DNA of 64,000 bases from JAJAZB01 sp964244295 (GCA_964244295.1 CAXTIG010000009.1:1-64000), one strand, 5' to 3'. Shown: positions 9,601 to 17,787, counted from the first letter of the stretch. Notes: a model not told the origin generated them from the sequence alone. A program made the numbers and translations.

Positions 9601-10223
9601 TCGATGCGGAGCAGGCCCGCAGCGGGCAGCGGTTCCTGGCCGGGCGGCAGGCTCAGGCCCTCGGCGAGCCGGTATGCCGCCTCGTTCCCGCTGGTTGCTT
9701 CCTTCAGAAAAGAGGCCAAACGCGGATCCTGGGCCTGAAACCCCGCCACCAGCGCCTCGGCGGCGGCGCGGGGGAGTTCGAGGCGGAGGCGCGAACTGTT
9801 GGCCCGTTCCACCGAAATCACCCGCCCGTCTTCGTACCGGCAACCCGTAAACGCCGCCACCGCCGAGAGCAGGAAGGCCCGCCGGAATTCGGTGAGTTCG
9901 GCGGGTTCGGCGGCGAGAATCAACTCGACCAACACCTTTTTTTCCGGCGACATTGGCGGCAAGGCCCCGCCTTTTTTCAACGCGCAGGGGTCGGCCTTGT
10001 AGCCGCGCAGCACGGCCACCGACCATTTTTCGGTGTGCGAACGGGTGTGGCAGTTGGCGCAGAACACCACCAGGTTTTCAAACCGGTGGTCCGCCGTTTC
10101 GCTCCAGGGGCGAATGTGGGCTTTTTCGAGGGCGACCGGCTCGCAGCAGCAGGCGCAGCGGTGGCGGCATTCGAGCATCAATTCTTCCTGAACGCGGGTC
10201 GGGATGGCGGGGCGGTTAGGCAT
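6636..10223 (-). CDS. hsdR: Type I restriction enzyme R subunit with N-terminal HNH domain
   Basis: The 1195-residue product is the motor and nuclease subunit of a type I restriction system. The HsdR part starts near residue 225: the PD-(D/E)xK nuclease site is visible (D356 and ELK at 370-372), then the SF2 helicase with Walker A HSAGSGKS (518-525), DEAH box (LIDEAHSSQGG) and the motif VI region QTLSRLNR. Unusually, residues 1-75 form an HNH-type zinc-finger nuclease domain (CACC, LEKAHIRPW, N50, CANCHTRSH). Residues 90-175 link the two and match no domain I know. The gene overlaps hsdS by 8 bases and is the last hsd gene. Confidence 0.93.
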   Translation of the reverse strand: MPNRPAIPTRVQEELMLECRHRCACCCEPVALEKAHIRPWSETADHRFENLVVFCANCHTRSHTEKWSVAVLRGYKADPCALKKGGALPPMSPEKKVLVELILAAEPAELTEFRRAFLLSAVAAFTGCRYEDGRVISVERANSSRLRLELPRAAAEALVAGFQAQDPRLASFLKEATSGNEAAYRLAEGLSLPPGQEPLPAAGLLRIEAATAEPPSGPRPTDTSEAGLETLIFESMTGFGWLPGQPADFDRNHALDGVQLRAFLEATQPDEAAGLDLANDSPTRRAFLARVQGEITRRGIIDVLRHGVKHGKYELTLFYGTPSPGNQRAEAQFARNRFSLTRQLRYSLDNTRLALDLALFINGLPVATFELKNRLTKQTVEDAVEQYRRDRDPKELLFGFKRCMVHFAVDDQEVRMCTELKGKASWFLPFNQGWNDGAGNPPNPYGIKTDYLWKRILTPRGLTDILEHYAQVVKETNKKTGKKKEKQVFPRYHQLDAVRRLLAHTAWQGAGKKYLIQHSAGSGKSNSIAWLAHQLIGVKHEGKPLYDSILVITDRRILDDQIKETIRQFTEVGSTIGHAVHSGDLRRFITEGRKIIISTVQKFPFIVDEIGSEHRNRTFAILIDEAHSSQGGKTATAMSEALTTAPDATDPEDLINAALEQRMNARKLARNASYFAFTATPKPKTLQTFGEPYQGEEGVVKHRPFHGYTMKQAIQERFILDVLANYTPVGSYYKLVKKVEDDPEFDSKRAKKKLRRYVESHDHAIRLKAEIMVDHFQEQVLTQNKIGGQARAMVVCNGVERTIQYFHAFRAYLAETKSPYQALVAFSGDYEYNGATVSEATLNGFPGADLADRIQEDPYRFLICADKFQTGYDEPLLHTMYVDKTLAGIQAVQTLSRLNRAHPQKHDVFVLDFINDSDTITKAFSDYYRTTVLSEEADPNKLHNLKSDLDGYQVYTAEQIDRLVALYLGGASRDQLDPLLDACVGVYGAELDEDEQVGFKGSAKIFVRTYDFLAQVLPYTNAGWEKLSIFLSFLIPKLPAPKEEDLAKGILEAIDMDSYRVEKQAILKILLPDADAEIDPAAIGAGGRKPEPTLDRLSAILNTFNEQFKTIFTDADRVSRRITEDIAPKVAADQDYQNARKNTPQTAKLEHDKVLGRVIVELLKDDTELYKQFAQNESFRKWLTDTIFKMTNESD

Positions 10224-11619
10224 CGTCGTCGGTGGGGAGTTCGTAATCGGCTTCGTCTTCCTCCGCCAAATTGCCGGCGGCGGCGGGCAGGGGTTCTTCG
10301 TCGGCGGGCAGGCGTTGGGCGGCTTCGCGCACGTCCAGTTGGCCCGTCACCACGTCGGCAATCAGGCGGGTGCGGTATTCCTGGAGGAGTTTGATTTCGT
10401 GCTCGGTGCGGGCGAGGGCGGTGTTAAGGGTGGCGGTTTCTGAATCAAGCTGTTTTAAAATTTGCTCTTGCTCATTCAAAGGCGGTATCGGTATTTTAAA
10501 GGATTCCCAAGAATCGGTTCGCAAACACTTTGTTCCGTGACCGGCTTCTTCAACCAGGTTCAAAAGTTCGCTTTTTATCCCGGTCAGCAAGGAAACCAAA
10601 TAGCTTGGATTCACTACGGGCTTAACTTTTAATGCCTTCATGTCTTGGTTGATTGTGACCGGAACCGAAGTTACCGCCGTCGGAAACGTTCGTGCTAAAA
10701 TCATCCCCCGCACGACAATCAGTACAGCCGGAGGTTGAATCAGCGAAATGCTCGTTTGTTCAAGCGCCGCCTTGCTGATGTGGTCTTTTGAATCAGAAAT
10801 TTCCCTGATTTTCATGTCTTTGGGACTAACCCAGGGGACATTTCCATTCCAGAATTTTTCATTGCTTTTGCTTGGTGTCATTCCGCCAATCATCGAAACC
10901 AAATACTTCATTTTTCGACAATTCCAATGCCCCGGAATCTCCCCAATCCATTCCACGCCGGAGTCTTTCATTGGCGCGGCGGGGTCGAGGCCGCGCGTGA
11001 CGGCCCGGTGGATGAGGGTTTGTTTCTGCTCGTTGAGCAGGGCAATCAACCGGCGCTTGGCCCGGATGGCCCGCTCGATGCGCCCGCTGGCGTGGTTGAG
11101 AAAACGAACGATGGCGGCTTGCTCGGTGGGGGGTGGAAGCGGAACGTAAGCCCGGCTTAACCGCTCGTAATCAATATTTTGTCCCTCCCGGATTCCCGTC
11201 ACAAACAGCGTCAGGCTTTGAATAAACCGGGTCGATTTGAAAAAATGGGTGAAATAACCCCGGCTGGTTTCGTGGATGGGTTTCAGAATCGTGTACGCCG
11301 GGCTGATGATGCCCCGGCAGTGCGCCACTTCGATGCCACCCTCGAACGAACGCAAGCTGATGACAAAGTCGCCGGTTTCGACGAGTTTGAGCAGGTGAAA
11401 ATCTTTCTGGGCCGTCACCGTCCGCGAGCCGTAGTCTGCTTTGAGCACAACGCCCTTCGTCTGGGTTGCCGCCAACAGCGGCTCCTGCGGGTAATTCTTC
11501 TGCACGCGTTCCCGAAAAAGAAATTTCATGCGCCGCAGTTCCCAATGCACCGGAACGGTTTTCAGCCACGGCAATCCCGATTTTTTGGTTTCCGAATACG
11601 GTTTCAACTCAGCAATCAT
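10216..11619 (-). CDS. hsdS: Type I restriction-modification specificity subunit
   Basis: The 467-residue product has two target-recognition domains, each followed by a conserved helix that reads as a coiled-coil spacer. TRD1 covers about residues 10-160 and TRD2 about 222-385. The conserved ends are PLPPPTEQAAIVRFL and PIPPLNEQEQILKQL. Each TRD reads half of a bipartite DNA site, which cannot be predicted here. The TRD2-coding DNA (about 10440-10950) is clearly more AT-rich than the flanking sequence, as expected if it was exchanged with another allele. The last 35 residues form an acidic tail. The start overlaps the hsdM stop by 4 bases. Confidence 0.93.
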   Translation of the reverse strand: MIAELKPYSETKKSGLPWLKTVPVHWELRRMKFLFRERVQKNYPQEPLLAATQTKGVVLKADYGSRTVTAQKDFHLLKLVETGDFVISLRSFEGGIEVAHCRGIISPAYTILKPIHETSRGYFTHFFKSTRFIQSLTLFVTGIREGQNIDYERLSRAYVPLPPPTEQAAIVRFLNHASGRIERAIRAKRRLIALLNEQKQTLIHRAVTRGLDPAAPMKDSGVEWIGEIPGHWNCRKMKYLVSMIGGMTPSKSNEKFWNGNVPWVSPKDMKIREISDSKDHISKAALEQTSISLIQPPAVLIVVRGMILARTFPTAVTSVPVTINQDMKALKVKPVVNPSYLVSLLTGIKSELLNLVEEAGHGTKCLRTDSWESFKIPIPPLNEQEQILKQLDSETATLNTALARTEHEIKLLQEYRTRLIADVVTGQLDVREAAQRLPADEEPLPAAAGNLAEEDEADYELPTDDDA

Positions 11620-13982
11620 AGCGAAACGGGTTGGGCGAGGAGTTGGTCGAGCAGGCCGAGGGCTTCGCGCTCCACGGCCTGGATGTCGGCGCTGATTTCC
11701 GGCAAGGTGCGCAGCGGTTGGGGTTGGTAAAAATGCCGCGTAAAACTGATTTCGTAGCCAATGCGCGTGGCCTCGTCTTTGAGCCAGGCGTCGGGCGAGT
11801 AGGGCAGCACCTCCCGCCGCAAAAACGCCTCGATGCCGCCCGCTTCGCGCAGCGGAATCTGCTCGGTGTCGCGCAGGGCGGGGTCGGGTTCGTACTCCAG
11901 CACCACGGGTTTGCCGTTGAGCGTGCTTTCGTAGCGCCCGCGCAGGGGGTCAGGCGCCACTTTCCCGGCTTTAAACACGGCCGCCCGCACGGGCGGGGCG
12001 GTTTCCTCGCGCCAACTCACGGCCCGCAGGATGGTTTTCAGGTCGGCGGCGGGCGCTTTGCGGCCCAGGGTCATCAGCGCCGCGTTGACCCGCTCGCGGA
12101 AGTCGTTGTGGTCGGTGAACAGCGCGTTGCCCACCACCCGGCCCAGGGCGGTGGCGAGTTCGGCGAGTTGGCCGTCGCGTTGCCAGGTGCGGGCGTCGAG
12201 CAGGCGTTTTTTCTTTTTTTCGGGCAAACCCTTCGGCGCGGGGGCCTCGTCGTCGCCCGCGTCGCCGTCGTCGGCCAAATCCCACTCGGCCAGGCGCTGG
12301 GTGAGGGCTTTTTCGATGCGGGGGAAATCGCCGAAGAGCGCCTCGCCGAATTCCTCGTAGAGTTGCGCCCGCAGGGCCTCGTCGCCGGAGGCGAAGCGCA
12401 GGCTCTCGATGGCCGCCCCCGTGAAGCGGCTGTGCAGGCGCAGGGGCCGCTCCACCACCACTTTCCAGTAACCGAAGGCGTCGTTCGGAAAAATTTTCGA
12501 CTGCGGGGTTTCTTCGAAAGCCAGGTAGGCGTCGGTGATTTGCCGGATGTTTTCTTCGGAAAACTCGCAGTTTTTCTTGCCGAGGTTTTTGCGCAGGGGC
12601 CTGAACCAGGCGCTGGCGTCGATGAGTTGCACCCGGCCTTGCCGGTGGGCGGGTTTGCGGTTGGTCAGGAGCCAGATGTACGTGGCGATGCCCGTGTTGT
12701 AAAAAAAGTTGAGCGGCAAGGCCACGATGGCCTCCACCCAGTCGCTTTCGATGAGCCAGCGCCGGATGTTGCTTTCGCCCTGGCCCGCGTCGCCGGTAAA
12801 CAGCGACGAGCCGTTGTGAACGCTGGCGATGCGGCTGCCCAGGGCGCTGCGGTGGTTCATCTTGCTGACCATGTTGACCAGAAAGAGCAGTTGGCCGTCG
12901 CTGGTGCGGGTCACGAGCGAGTAATCGGGCTTGCCGTCGTAGGCGATGACGAACCGGGGGTCGGTCACGCCGGTTTTGCCCCCTTCGCCGCCCAGCCGTT
13001 CGAGGTCTTTTTTCCAGCTTTTGCCGTAGGGCGGGTTGGAAAGCATGAAATCGAACTCCCTGGAGCGGAAGGCGTCGTTGGCGAGCGTCGAGTAGGCGGC
13101 CCCGCCCACGATGTTGTCGGCGTTTTCGCCTTCGCCTTTCAGCAGCATGTCGGCCTTGCAGATGGCGAAGGTTTCGGGGTTGATTTCCTGCCCGTAGAGG
13201 TAAGTTTTTACGCTTTTGCCGTGTTGCTGGGCCAGGTGCTGGAGGGTTTCTTCGGCCAGGGTCAGCATCCCGCCCGTGCCGCAGGCTCCGTCGTAAAGCA
13301 GGTACGAACCCGGTTGGATGGCCTCGGCAATGGGACGGAACAGCAGGTTGGTCATTAGTTTCACCGCGTCGCGGGGCGTCCAGTGTTCCCCGGCTTCTTC
13401 GTTGTTGTCTTCGTTGAATCGCCGGACGAGGTCTTCGAAAATGGTGCCCATCGCGTGGTTGTCGAGGCCGGGGTGCTTCACCGAGCCGTCGCCGTTGAGC
13501 ACGGCGTTGGGGCTGAGGTTGATTTCGGGGTCGAGAAATTTGGCGATGAGCGTACCGATGGCGTCGGCTTTGGAGAGCGTGGTGAGTTGGTTGCGAAACT
13601 TGAAGTTGTCGATGATGTCCTGCACGTTGGGCGAGAAACCGTCGAGGTAGTCTTCAAAATCGTCCCTCAACTGCTTCTGGGTTGCGCGGGATTTCAGGTC
13701 GTTGAGGTTAAACCGCGACGTGTTGTAAAACGCCTGACCCGCCGCCGAACACAGGGCTGGGGCCTGTTCGGTAATGCCGGCCAGGTCGAGCATGGCTTTG
13801 GTACTCAGCACGGCCCCTTTGGTGGGTTCGAGCACGGCGTCGAGGCGGCGCAGCACGGCCATGGGCAGAATCACGTCGGCGTACTTGCCGCGTTTGAAGA
13901 GGTCGCGGAGCACGTCGTCGGCAATGCCCCAGATGAAGTTGGTAATCCAGTCGGTTTGGGATTTGGTCAGTTTCAGGGCCAT
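11616..13982 (-). CDS. hsdM: Type I restriction-modification N6-adenine methyltransferase subunit
   Basis: The 788-residue product methylates adenine with S-adenosylmethionine and protects host DNA. It has the HsdM N-terminal helical domain (IADDVLRDLFKRGKYADVILP), the SAM-binding motif YDGACGTGGML and the catalytic motif LSNPPYGKSW. It is longer than classical HsdM (about 500 residues) because of a C-terminal extension of about 250 residues. The ATG at 13982 was chosen because the conserved domain starts directly after it; an upstream in-frame start at 14054 adds a proline-rich, non-conserved leader. It is the first gene of the M-S-R operon. Confidence 0.93.
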   Translation of the reverse strand: MALKLTKSQTDWITNFIWGIADDVLRDLFKRGKYADVILPMAVLRRLDAVLEPTKGAVLSTKAMLDLAGITEQAPALCSAAGQAFYNTSRFNLNDLKSRATQKQLRDDFEDYLDGFSPNVQDIIDNFKFRNQLTTLSKADAIGTLIAKFLDPEINLSPNAVLNGDGSVKHPGLDNHAMGTIFEDLVRRFNEDNNEEAGEHWTPRDAVKLMTNLLFRPIAEAIQPGSYLLYDGACGTGGMLTLAEETLQHLAQQHGKSVKTYLYGQEINPETFAICKADMLLKGEGENADNIVGGAAYSTLANDAFRSREFDFMLSNPPYGKSWKKDLERLGGEGGKTGVTDPRFVIAYDGKPDYSLVTRTSDGQLLFLVNMVSKMNHRSALGSRIASVHNGSSLFTGDAGQGESNIRRWLIESDWVEAIVALPLNFFYNTGIATYIWLLTNRKPAHRQGRVQLIDASAWFRPLRKNLGKKNCEFSEENIRQITDAYLAFEETPQSKIFPNDAFGYWKVVVERPLRLHSRFTGAAIESLRFASGDEALRAQLYEEFGEALFGDFPRIEKALTQRLAEWDLADDGDAGDDEAPAPKGLPEKKKKRLLDARTWQRDGQLAELATALGRVVGNALFTDHNDFRERVNAALMTLGRKAPAADLKTILRAVSWREETAPPVRAAVFKAGKVAPDPLRGRYESTLNGKPVVLEYEPDPALRDTEQIPLREAGGIEAFLRREVLPYSPDAWLKDEATRIGYEISFTRHFYQPQPLRTLPEISADIQAVEREALGLLDQLLAQPVSL

Positions 13983-14153
13983 CGGGGTGGGGTGCGGGCT
14001 TCCCGGTTGGGGTGAAAAAAACGGCCCGATTGAATCCGGGTCCGGGGGAAGCATTCCACAAAAAAACCGAAAATTCAGCGTCCTTCCGCACGGGGGGCAA
14101 ATTCTCTCCGCGCGTGTTCGCGTTAGGGAGCGAATGCAGGGCGCTGGTTTGCC

Positions 14154-15473
14154 TCACCACCTTACCGCCCGAAACCGCCAGCCCGGCTCCAGCTTCTGCA
14201 TTTCCACCTCGTCGTCCCGCTTGGTCAACCCGCAATCCAAATAATTCTGGTGCAACCGGGCCAGTGCCGCGCGGTCCAGTTCCACGCCCAAACCCGGTTC
14301 GGTCGGCACGGCGACGGCCCCGTCTTCAAACGTGAACCGCCCGGCGGTAATCACCTCGTCCGACTGCCAAGGGTAGTGCGTATCGAGCGCGTAGGGCAGC
14401 GTGGGCAGGGCCGCGCCGAGGTGAACCATCGCCGCCAGCGAAATACCGAGGTGGCTGTTGGAGTGCATCGACAAGCCGCGCCCGAAGGTCTGACAAATCC
14501 CCGCCAGCGTGACGGAGGCCCGCAGCCCGCCCCAGAAATGGTGGTCGCTCAGGATGATGTCTTCCGAACCGAGGGCGATGCTGCCGGGAATGTCCTCGAA
14601 CGAGGTCGTACACATATTCGTCGCCAGCGGGGTTTTCAGTGCCTTGCGCACCGTCGCCATGTTGGCCTGCCCCCGCACGGGGTCTTCGAGGTATTCGAGG
14701 ATGGGTTCGAGTTGCCGCCCGTATTCGAGGGCCGTTTGGACTTCCCACACCGCGTTGGGGTCGATGCGGAGCGGCACCGCACCGGCGGACCGGTCGGGGC
14801 CGAAGGCTTCGCGCAGCGCAAACATCGCGGCCACTTCCTGCTTCGGCTCGAACACGCCGCCTTTGAGTTTGATGGATTGAAACCCAAATTCGGCGCACAT
14901 CGCCCGCGCCTGGGCCACGATGCCCGGCGGGTCGAGGGCGGCGGCTTGCCGGGCGGCGGCCCAGCCGGTGGCGGCCGGGTCGGTGCCGAACTCCAGCGGC
15001 CCGCCCGCGCCTTCGGGTTTGTAAAAAAGATAGGCCGAAAATGGCACCCGGTCGCGGAGTTTCCCGCCCAGCAAATCCACCACGGGTCGCCCTGTCACTT
15101 TCCCGATCACGTCGAGGCAGGCCACTTCGATGGCGCTGAAAATGTGGACGAGCTTGCGCTGGTCCCAGGGCGTCAGGCCGCGTTGGGCGGTGCTCTCGGT
15201 GCCGAAATGCGCGGTCAGCACTTGCCGGATTTCGGCGAGTTGAAACACGTCTCTGCCCAGCAGCAGGGGCCGGGCTTCTTCCAGGGCCTCGTCGGTGGCG
15301 CGGGTACCGGGGATTTCGCTGATGCCCGAAAGGCCGTCGTCCGTGACCAGTTCCACGATGGTGCGCAGGGCGTAGGGCGCGTGCAGGCCCGCCGCGTTGA
15401 GCAGCGGCGGGTCCACGATGGCGATGGGCGTGATGCGGATTTCCTGGAGGCGGGGGCCGGGCGTGAGAGACAT
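14154..15473 (-). CDS. Glucarate dehydratase-like enolase-superfamily enzyme
   Basis: The 439-residue product should dehydrate D-glucarate or a related aldarate to 5-keto-4-deoxyglucarate. The enolase-superfamily residues are visible: the KxK base pair (SIKLKGG), metal ligands D (LRIDPN), E (YLEDPV) and N (ATNMC), and the catalytic D/H pair (SDHHFWGG and MHSNSHLGIS). These last motifs are specific to the glucarate dehydratase branch. It ends the same-strand block aldolase-permease-reductase-dehydratase-dehydratase, which matches glucarate catabolism. Other acid sugars (galactarate, idarate) are possible substrates. Confidence 0.88.
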   Translation of the reverse strand: MSLTPGPRLQEIRITPIAIVDPPLLNAAGLHAPYALRTIVELVTDDGLSGISEIPGTRATDEALEEARPLLLGRDVFQLAEIRQVLTAHFGTESTAQRGLTPWDQRKLVHIFSAIEVACLDVIGKVTGRPVVDLLGGKLRDRVPFSAYLFYKPEGAGGPLEFGTDPAATGWAAARQAAALDPPGIVAQARAMCAEFGFQSIKLKGGVFEPKQEVAAMFALREAFGPDRSAGAVPLRIDPNAVWEVQTALEYGRQLEPILEYLEDPVRGQANMATVRKALKTPLATNMCTTSFEDIPGSIALGSEDIILSDHHFWGGLRASVTLAGICQTFGRGLSMHSNSHLGISLAAMVHLGAALPTLPYALDTHYPWQSDEVITAGRFTFEDGAVAVPTEPGLGVELDRAALARLHQNYLDCGLTKRDDEVEMQKLEPGWRFRAVRW

Positions 15474-15495
15474 TTACAGCGAAGAGAATTAAATA

Positions 15496-15583
15496 ATATC
15501 GAATAAAAAATAAGAAATAATGAAGGACGAAGGAAAAGACGTTTCACTTCTACATTCAGCATTCCTTATTTTTTATTCGATAT
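15496..15583. repeat. Perfect AT-rich inverted repeat, 19-bp arms
   Basis: Arms 15496-15514 (ATATCGAATAAAAAATAAG) and 15565-15583 are exact reverse complements. It lies between the mannonate-dehydratase-like and glucarate dehydratase genes and could form a hairpin in their shared transcript. Confidence 0.85.
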
Positions 15584-15613
15584 TCATTTCATTTTCAATT
15601 GATTACATTATCC

Positions 15614-16729
15614 CTACACCTCCTCCGCCACCGTCTGCAACAGCCCTTTGATGTAGCCGTAGGCAAACGAAAAGGCTTGTAACCCGCTGGCCGGGTCGGG
15701 GTGGTGGGGTACGTGGTCGGGCATGACCATGCCGTCGAAGCCCACGTCGCGCAGGGCGCGGACGACGTGCAGAAAATTCATGTCGCCGTTGTCGGGGTAC
15801 ACTTCCTGGAAGTTGTTCCAGCCGCCCTTGATGTTGCGCAGGTGGACGTTGAAAATCTGCTTCCGTTCGCCGACCCACTTGATGATGGGCATGATTTCGG
15901 TCTTGGGGTCTTTCAGCCCCTCGGCAATGGAGCCGATGCAGAAGTTGAAGCCGTGGTAGGGGCTGTCGTAGAGTTGGGCGAAGCGCTGGATGCCCTTAAA
16001 CACATCCGGGCTGTTCCAGCGGGTAATGCCCCGGTAGCCCACGGGCGTGGGCGGGTCGGCGATGTGGTTCGCCATTTTCACCTTGTACTCCTTCGCCACG
16101 GGTAGAATCCGGTCGAGCAGGTAGGTGATGCGCTCAAACATTTGCTCGATGGACACGTCGCCCGCGATGGTTTTGGGCTTGGCCTGCCGCAGGGCTTCTT
16201 CGTAATTCCAGGTGCTGTACTCGGTGTTGCCGCGTTTGGGGTCGATGGTTTTGCCCGTCCGCAACACGGGCAGAATCGTCGTGTTGTAATTCAGCACCTT
16301 GAGGCCGGTTTTTCCGGCCACCTGGATCATCTGCTGGAGAATCTCGATTTCCCGGTCGCGCTCCGGGCTTTTGCCGAGCATGATGTTGGGGTACTCGACC
16401 TTGTCGATGCCCGCCGAGGTGAGCGGAAAGTGGTAGGCGTCGAGGGCAATGCCGTACTTTTCGCAGGCTTCGCGTTTTCGTAGCGAGTCTTCCAGATCCC
16501 AGCCTTTGCCGGGAATCGTTTTCGGACTGCCGCCGTCGAGGTTGTACACCCCGTGCCGGGCTTTAAATTCCAGGTTTTCCGTGCTCGTGCCGCCCGACTG
16601 GCAGCCCACTTTCATGCGCATTTTTTGGGGCGCTTCGGCGCGGTTTCCGGCCTTCGCCGGGCTGGTTCCCAACGTGGCGGCTCCGACGGAACCGGCGGCG
16701 AGGGTTTTGAGGAAATGGGTGCGTTTCAT
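15614..16729 (-). CDS. Mannonate dehydratase-like TIM-barrel protein with export signal
   Basis: The 371-residue product resembles UxuA mannonate dehydratase. The metal-binding segments are visible: KMANHIADPP, FNFCIGSIAEG, FNVHLRNIKGG with FQEVYPDNGDM, and MPDHVP. The enzyme class converts D-mannonate to 2-keto-3-deoxygluconate in hexuronate breakdown. The N-terminus (MKRTHFLKTLAAGSVGAAT) looks like a Tat-type signal with a KR instead of an RR pair, suggesting export to the periplasm; classical UxuA is cytoplasmic. This suggests a divergent xylose-isomerase-like paralogue, so substrate is uncertain. It is co-directional with the glucarate genes. Confidence 0.78.
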   Translation of the reverse strand: MKRTHFLKTLAAGSVGAATLGTSPAKAGNRAEAPQKMRMKVGCQSGGTSTENLEFKARHGVYNLDGGSPKTIPGKGWDLEDSLRKREACEKYGIALDAYHFPLTSAGIDKVEYPNIMLGKSPERDREIEILQQMIQVAGKTGLKVLNYNTTILPVLRTGKTIDPKRGNTEYSTWNYEEALRQAKPKTIAGDVSIEQMFERITYLLDRILPVAKEYKVKMANHIADPPTPVGYRGITRWNSPDVFKGIQRFAQLYDSPYHGFNFCIGSIAEGLKDPKTEIMPIIKWVGERKQIFNVHLRNIKGGWNNFQEVYPDNGDMNFLHVVRALRDVGFDGMVMPDHVPHHPDPASGLQAFSFAYGYIKGLLQTVAEEV

Positions 16730-16734
16730 GGTAA

Positions 16735-16815
16735 AAAAAGCCCCCCAACCCCCGAAGGGGGAGTTTTTGTGTGCGTTTAAAAAGCCCCCTTCGGGGGTTA
16801 GGGGGCTTTTTTATT
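16735..16815. terminator. Long hairpin with T-run between two dehydrogenase/dehydratase genes
   Basis: AAAAGCCCCC..CCCGAAGGGGG on the left and its near-perfect reverse complement (16782-16812) flank a short loop. The right side ends in TTTTTTA, so on the plus strand it resembles a strong Rho-independent terminator, and the A-rich left end gives the same on the minus strand. It overlaps the stop region of the reductase gene (16811). Confidence 0.7.
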
Positions 16816-17668
16816 TTAGCAACAACAACAGCGCGCTGTGGTCCAACTCGCCGTTGCCCAGCGCCAGCGCGGCCTTCATTTGCTCGGCTACCTGCGCCGT
16901 ACCCGGCAGGGGCACCGAGAATTCCTCGCCGGTTTTCAGGGCGATGCCCAGGTCTTTGTGGTGGAGTTTGATTTTGAAACCCGGCTTGAAATTTTCGTCA
17001 ATCATCCGCTTGCCGTGCAGGTCGAGGATGCGGCTCTGGGCAAAACCACCGAGCAGCACTTCGCGCATCTTTTCGAGATCGACTCCGGCTTTTTTCGCCA
17101 GCGCAAACGCCTCGGCCACGGCCTGGATGGTCTGGCCGACGATCATCTGGTTGCAGGCTTTGGCGGTTTGCCCCGCGCCCGGCGCACCGATGTGGACGAT
17201 GTTTTTGCCCATCGCCTGAAACAAGGGCAAAGCTCGCTCAAAAGCCGCCTCGCTTCCCCCCACCATGATCGACAACGTGGCCGCCTCGGCCCCGACCTGC
17301 CCCCCCGAAACTGGCGCATCGAGCGCATCCACGCCTTTTTCCAGTAGCAACCCGTGGAGTGTGCGGGCCACGGCGGGCGCGATGGTGGACATATCGATGA
17401 ACAGCGCCCCGGCCCGAATGCCCGCCAGCACGCCCGCCGGGCCGGTCACGACTTCTTCCACGTCGGGCGAATCGGGGAGCATCGTGATTACGACGTCGCT
17501 GGCCCCGGCCAGGGCTTCGGCGGTGGGGAACGTTTGAGCACCCGCCGCCGTGAGGTCGGGAGCCGCTTTGCTTTGGGTAAGCACAGCGACGGGGTAGCCC
17601 GCTTTGAGTAGATTCAGGGCCATGGGTTTGCCCATGATGCCGAGGCCGATGAAGCCGATTTTTTGCAT
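16811..17668 (-). CDS. 2-hydroxy-3-oxopropionate (tartronate semialdehyde) reductase-like
   Basis: The 285-residue product is a beta-hydroxyacid dehydrogenase. The N-terminal NAD(P)-binding motif KIGFIGLGIMGKPMALNL, the substrate loop DAPVSGGQVGAE (residues near 120) and the catalytic lysine segment GAGQTAKACNQM are all present. With the neighbouring aldolase and glucarate dehydratase it most likely reduces tartronate semialdehyde to D-glycerate (GarR role); 3-hydroxyisobutyrate dehydrogenase is the alternative. The ATG at 17668 precedes the Rossmann motif; the frame upstream to 17704 is non-conserved. Confidence 0.87.
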   Translation of the reverse strand: MQKIGFIGLGIMGKPMALNLLKAGYPVAVLTQSKAAPDLTAAGAQTFPTAEALAGASDVVITMLPDSPDVEEVVTGPAGVLAGIRAGALFIDMSTIAPAVARTLHGLLLEKGVDALDAPVSGGQVGAEAATLSIMVGGSEAAFERALPLFQAMGKNIVHIGAPGAGQTAKACNQMIVGQTIQAVAEAFALAKKAGVDLEKMREVLLGGFAQSRILDLHGKRMIDENFKPGFKIKLHHKDLGIALKTGEEFSVPLPGTAQVAEQMKAALALGNGELDHSALLLLLK

Positions 17669-17698
17669 ATCGTGGAATAAATCTGTATTTGTTGTGAT

Positions 17699-17766
17699 GG
17701 TCACGCTGAGCGGAGTCGAAGCGCAACATCACCACGCCATGCGCTTCGACTCCGCTCAGCGTGACC
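17699..17766. repeat. Inverted repeat of the GGTCACGCTGAGCGGAGTCG family (copy 1)
   Basis: Arms 17699-17725 and 17740-17766 are exact reverse complements with a 14-base loop. The same 25-base core is found in both arms of the elements at 30052-30135 and 42708-42793, so this is one dispersed palindrome family. Confidence 0.92.
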
Positions 17767-17787
17767 CTTGTTTCTCGAAAATTCCTT

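Noticed and set aside
7803..10394. Long open frame (863 codons) on the plus strand opposite hsdR
   Set aside because: The hsdR frame has full helicase and nuclease motifs; the antisense frame is open only because of the high GC content at third codon positions.
11631..13358. Long open frame (575 codons) opposite hsdM
   Set aside because: Same reason: HsdM motifs are in the minus-strand frame, and the plus-strand product has no motif.
4666..13982. Genomic island integrated at tRNA-Arg with att sites
   Set aside because: No duplicate of the tRNA 3' end and no integrase gene were found between the tRNA and 14 kb.
14154..14250. Short proline/arginine-rich leader upstream of hsdM as part of the protein
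   Set aside because: The frame to 14054 gives a non-conserved leader; the family start matches the ATG at 13982.
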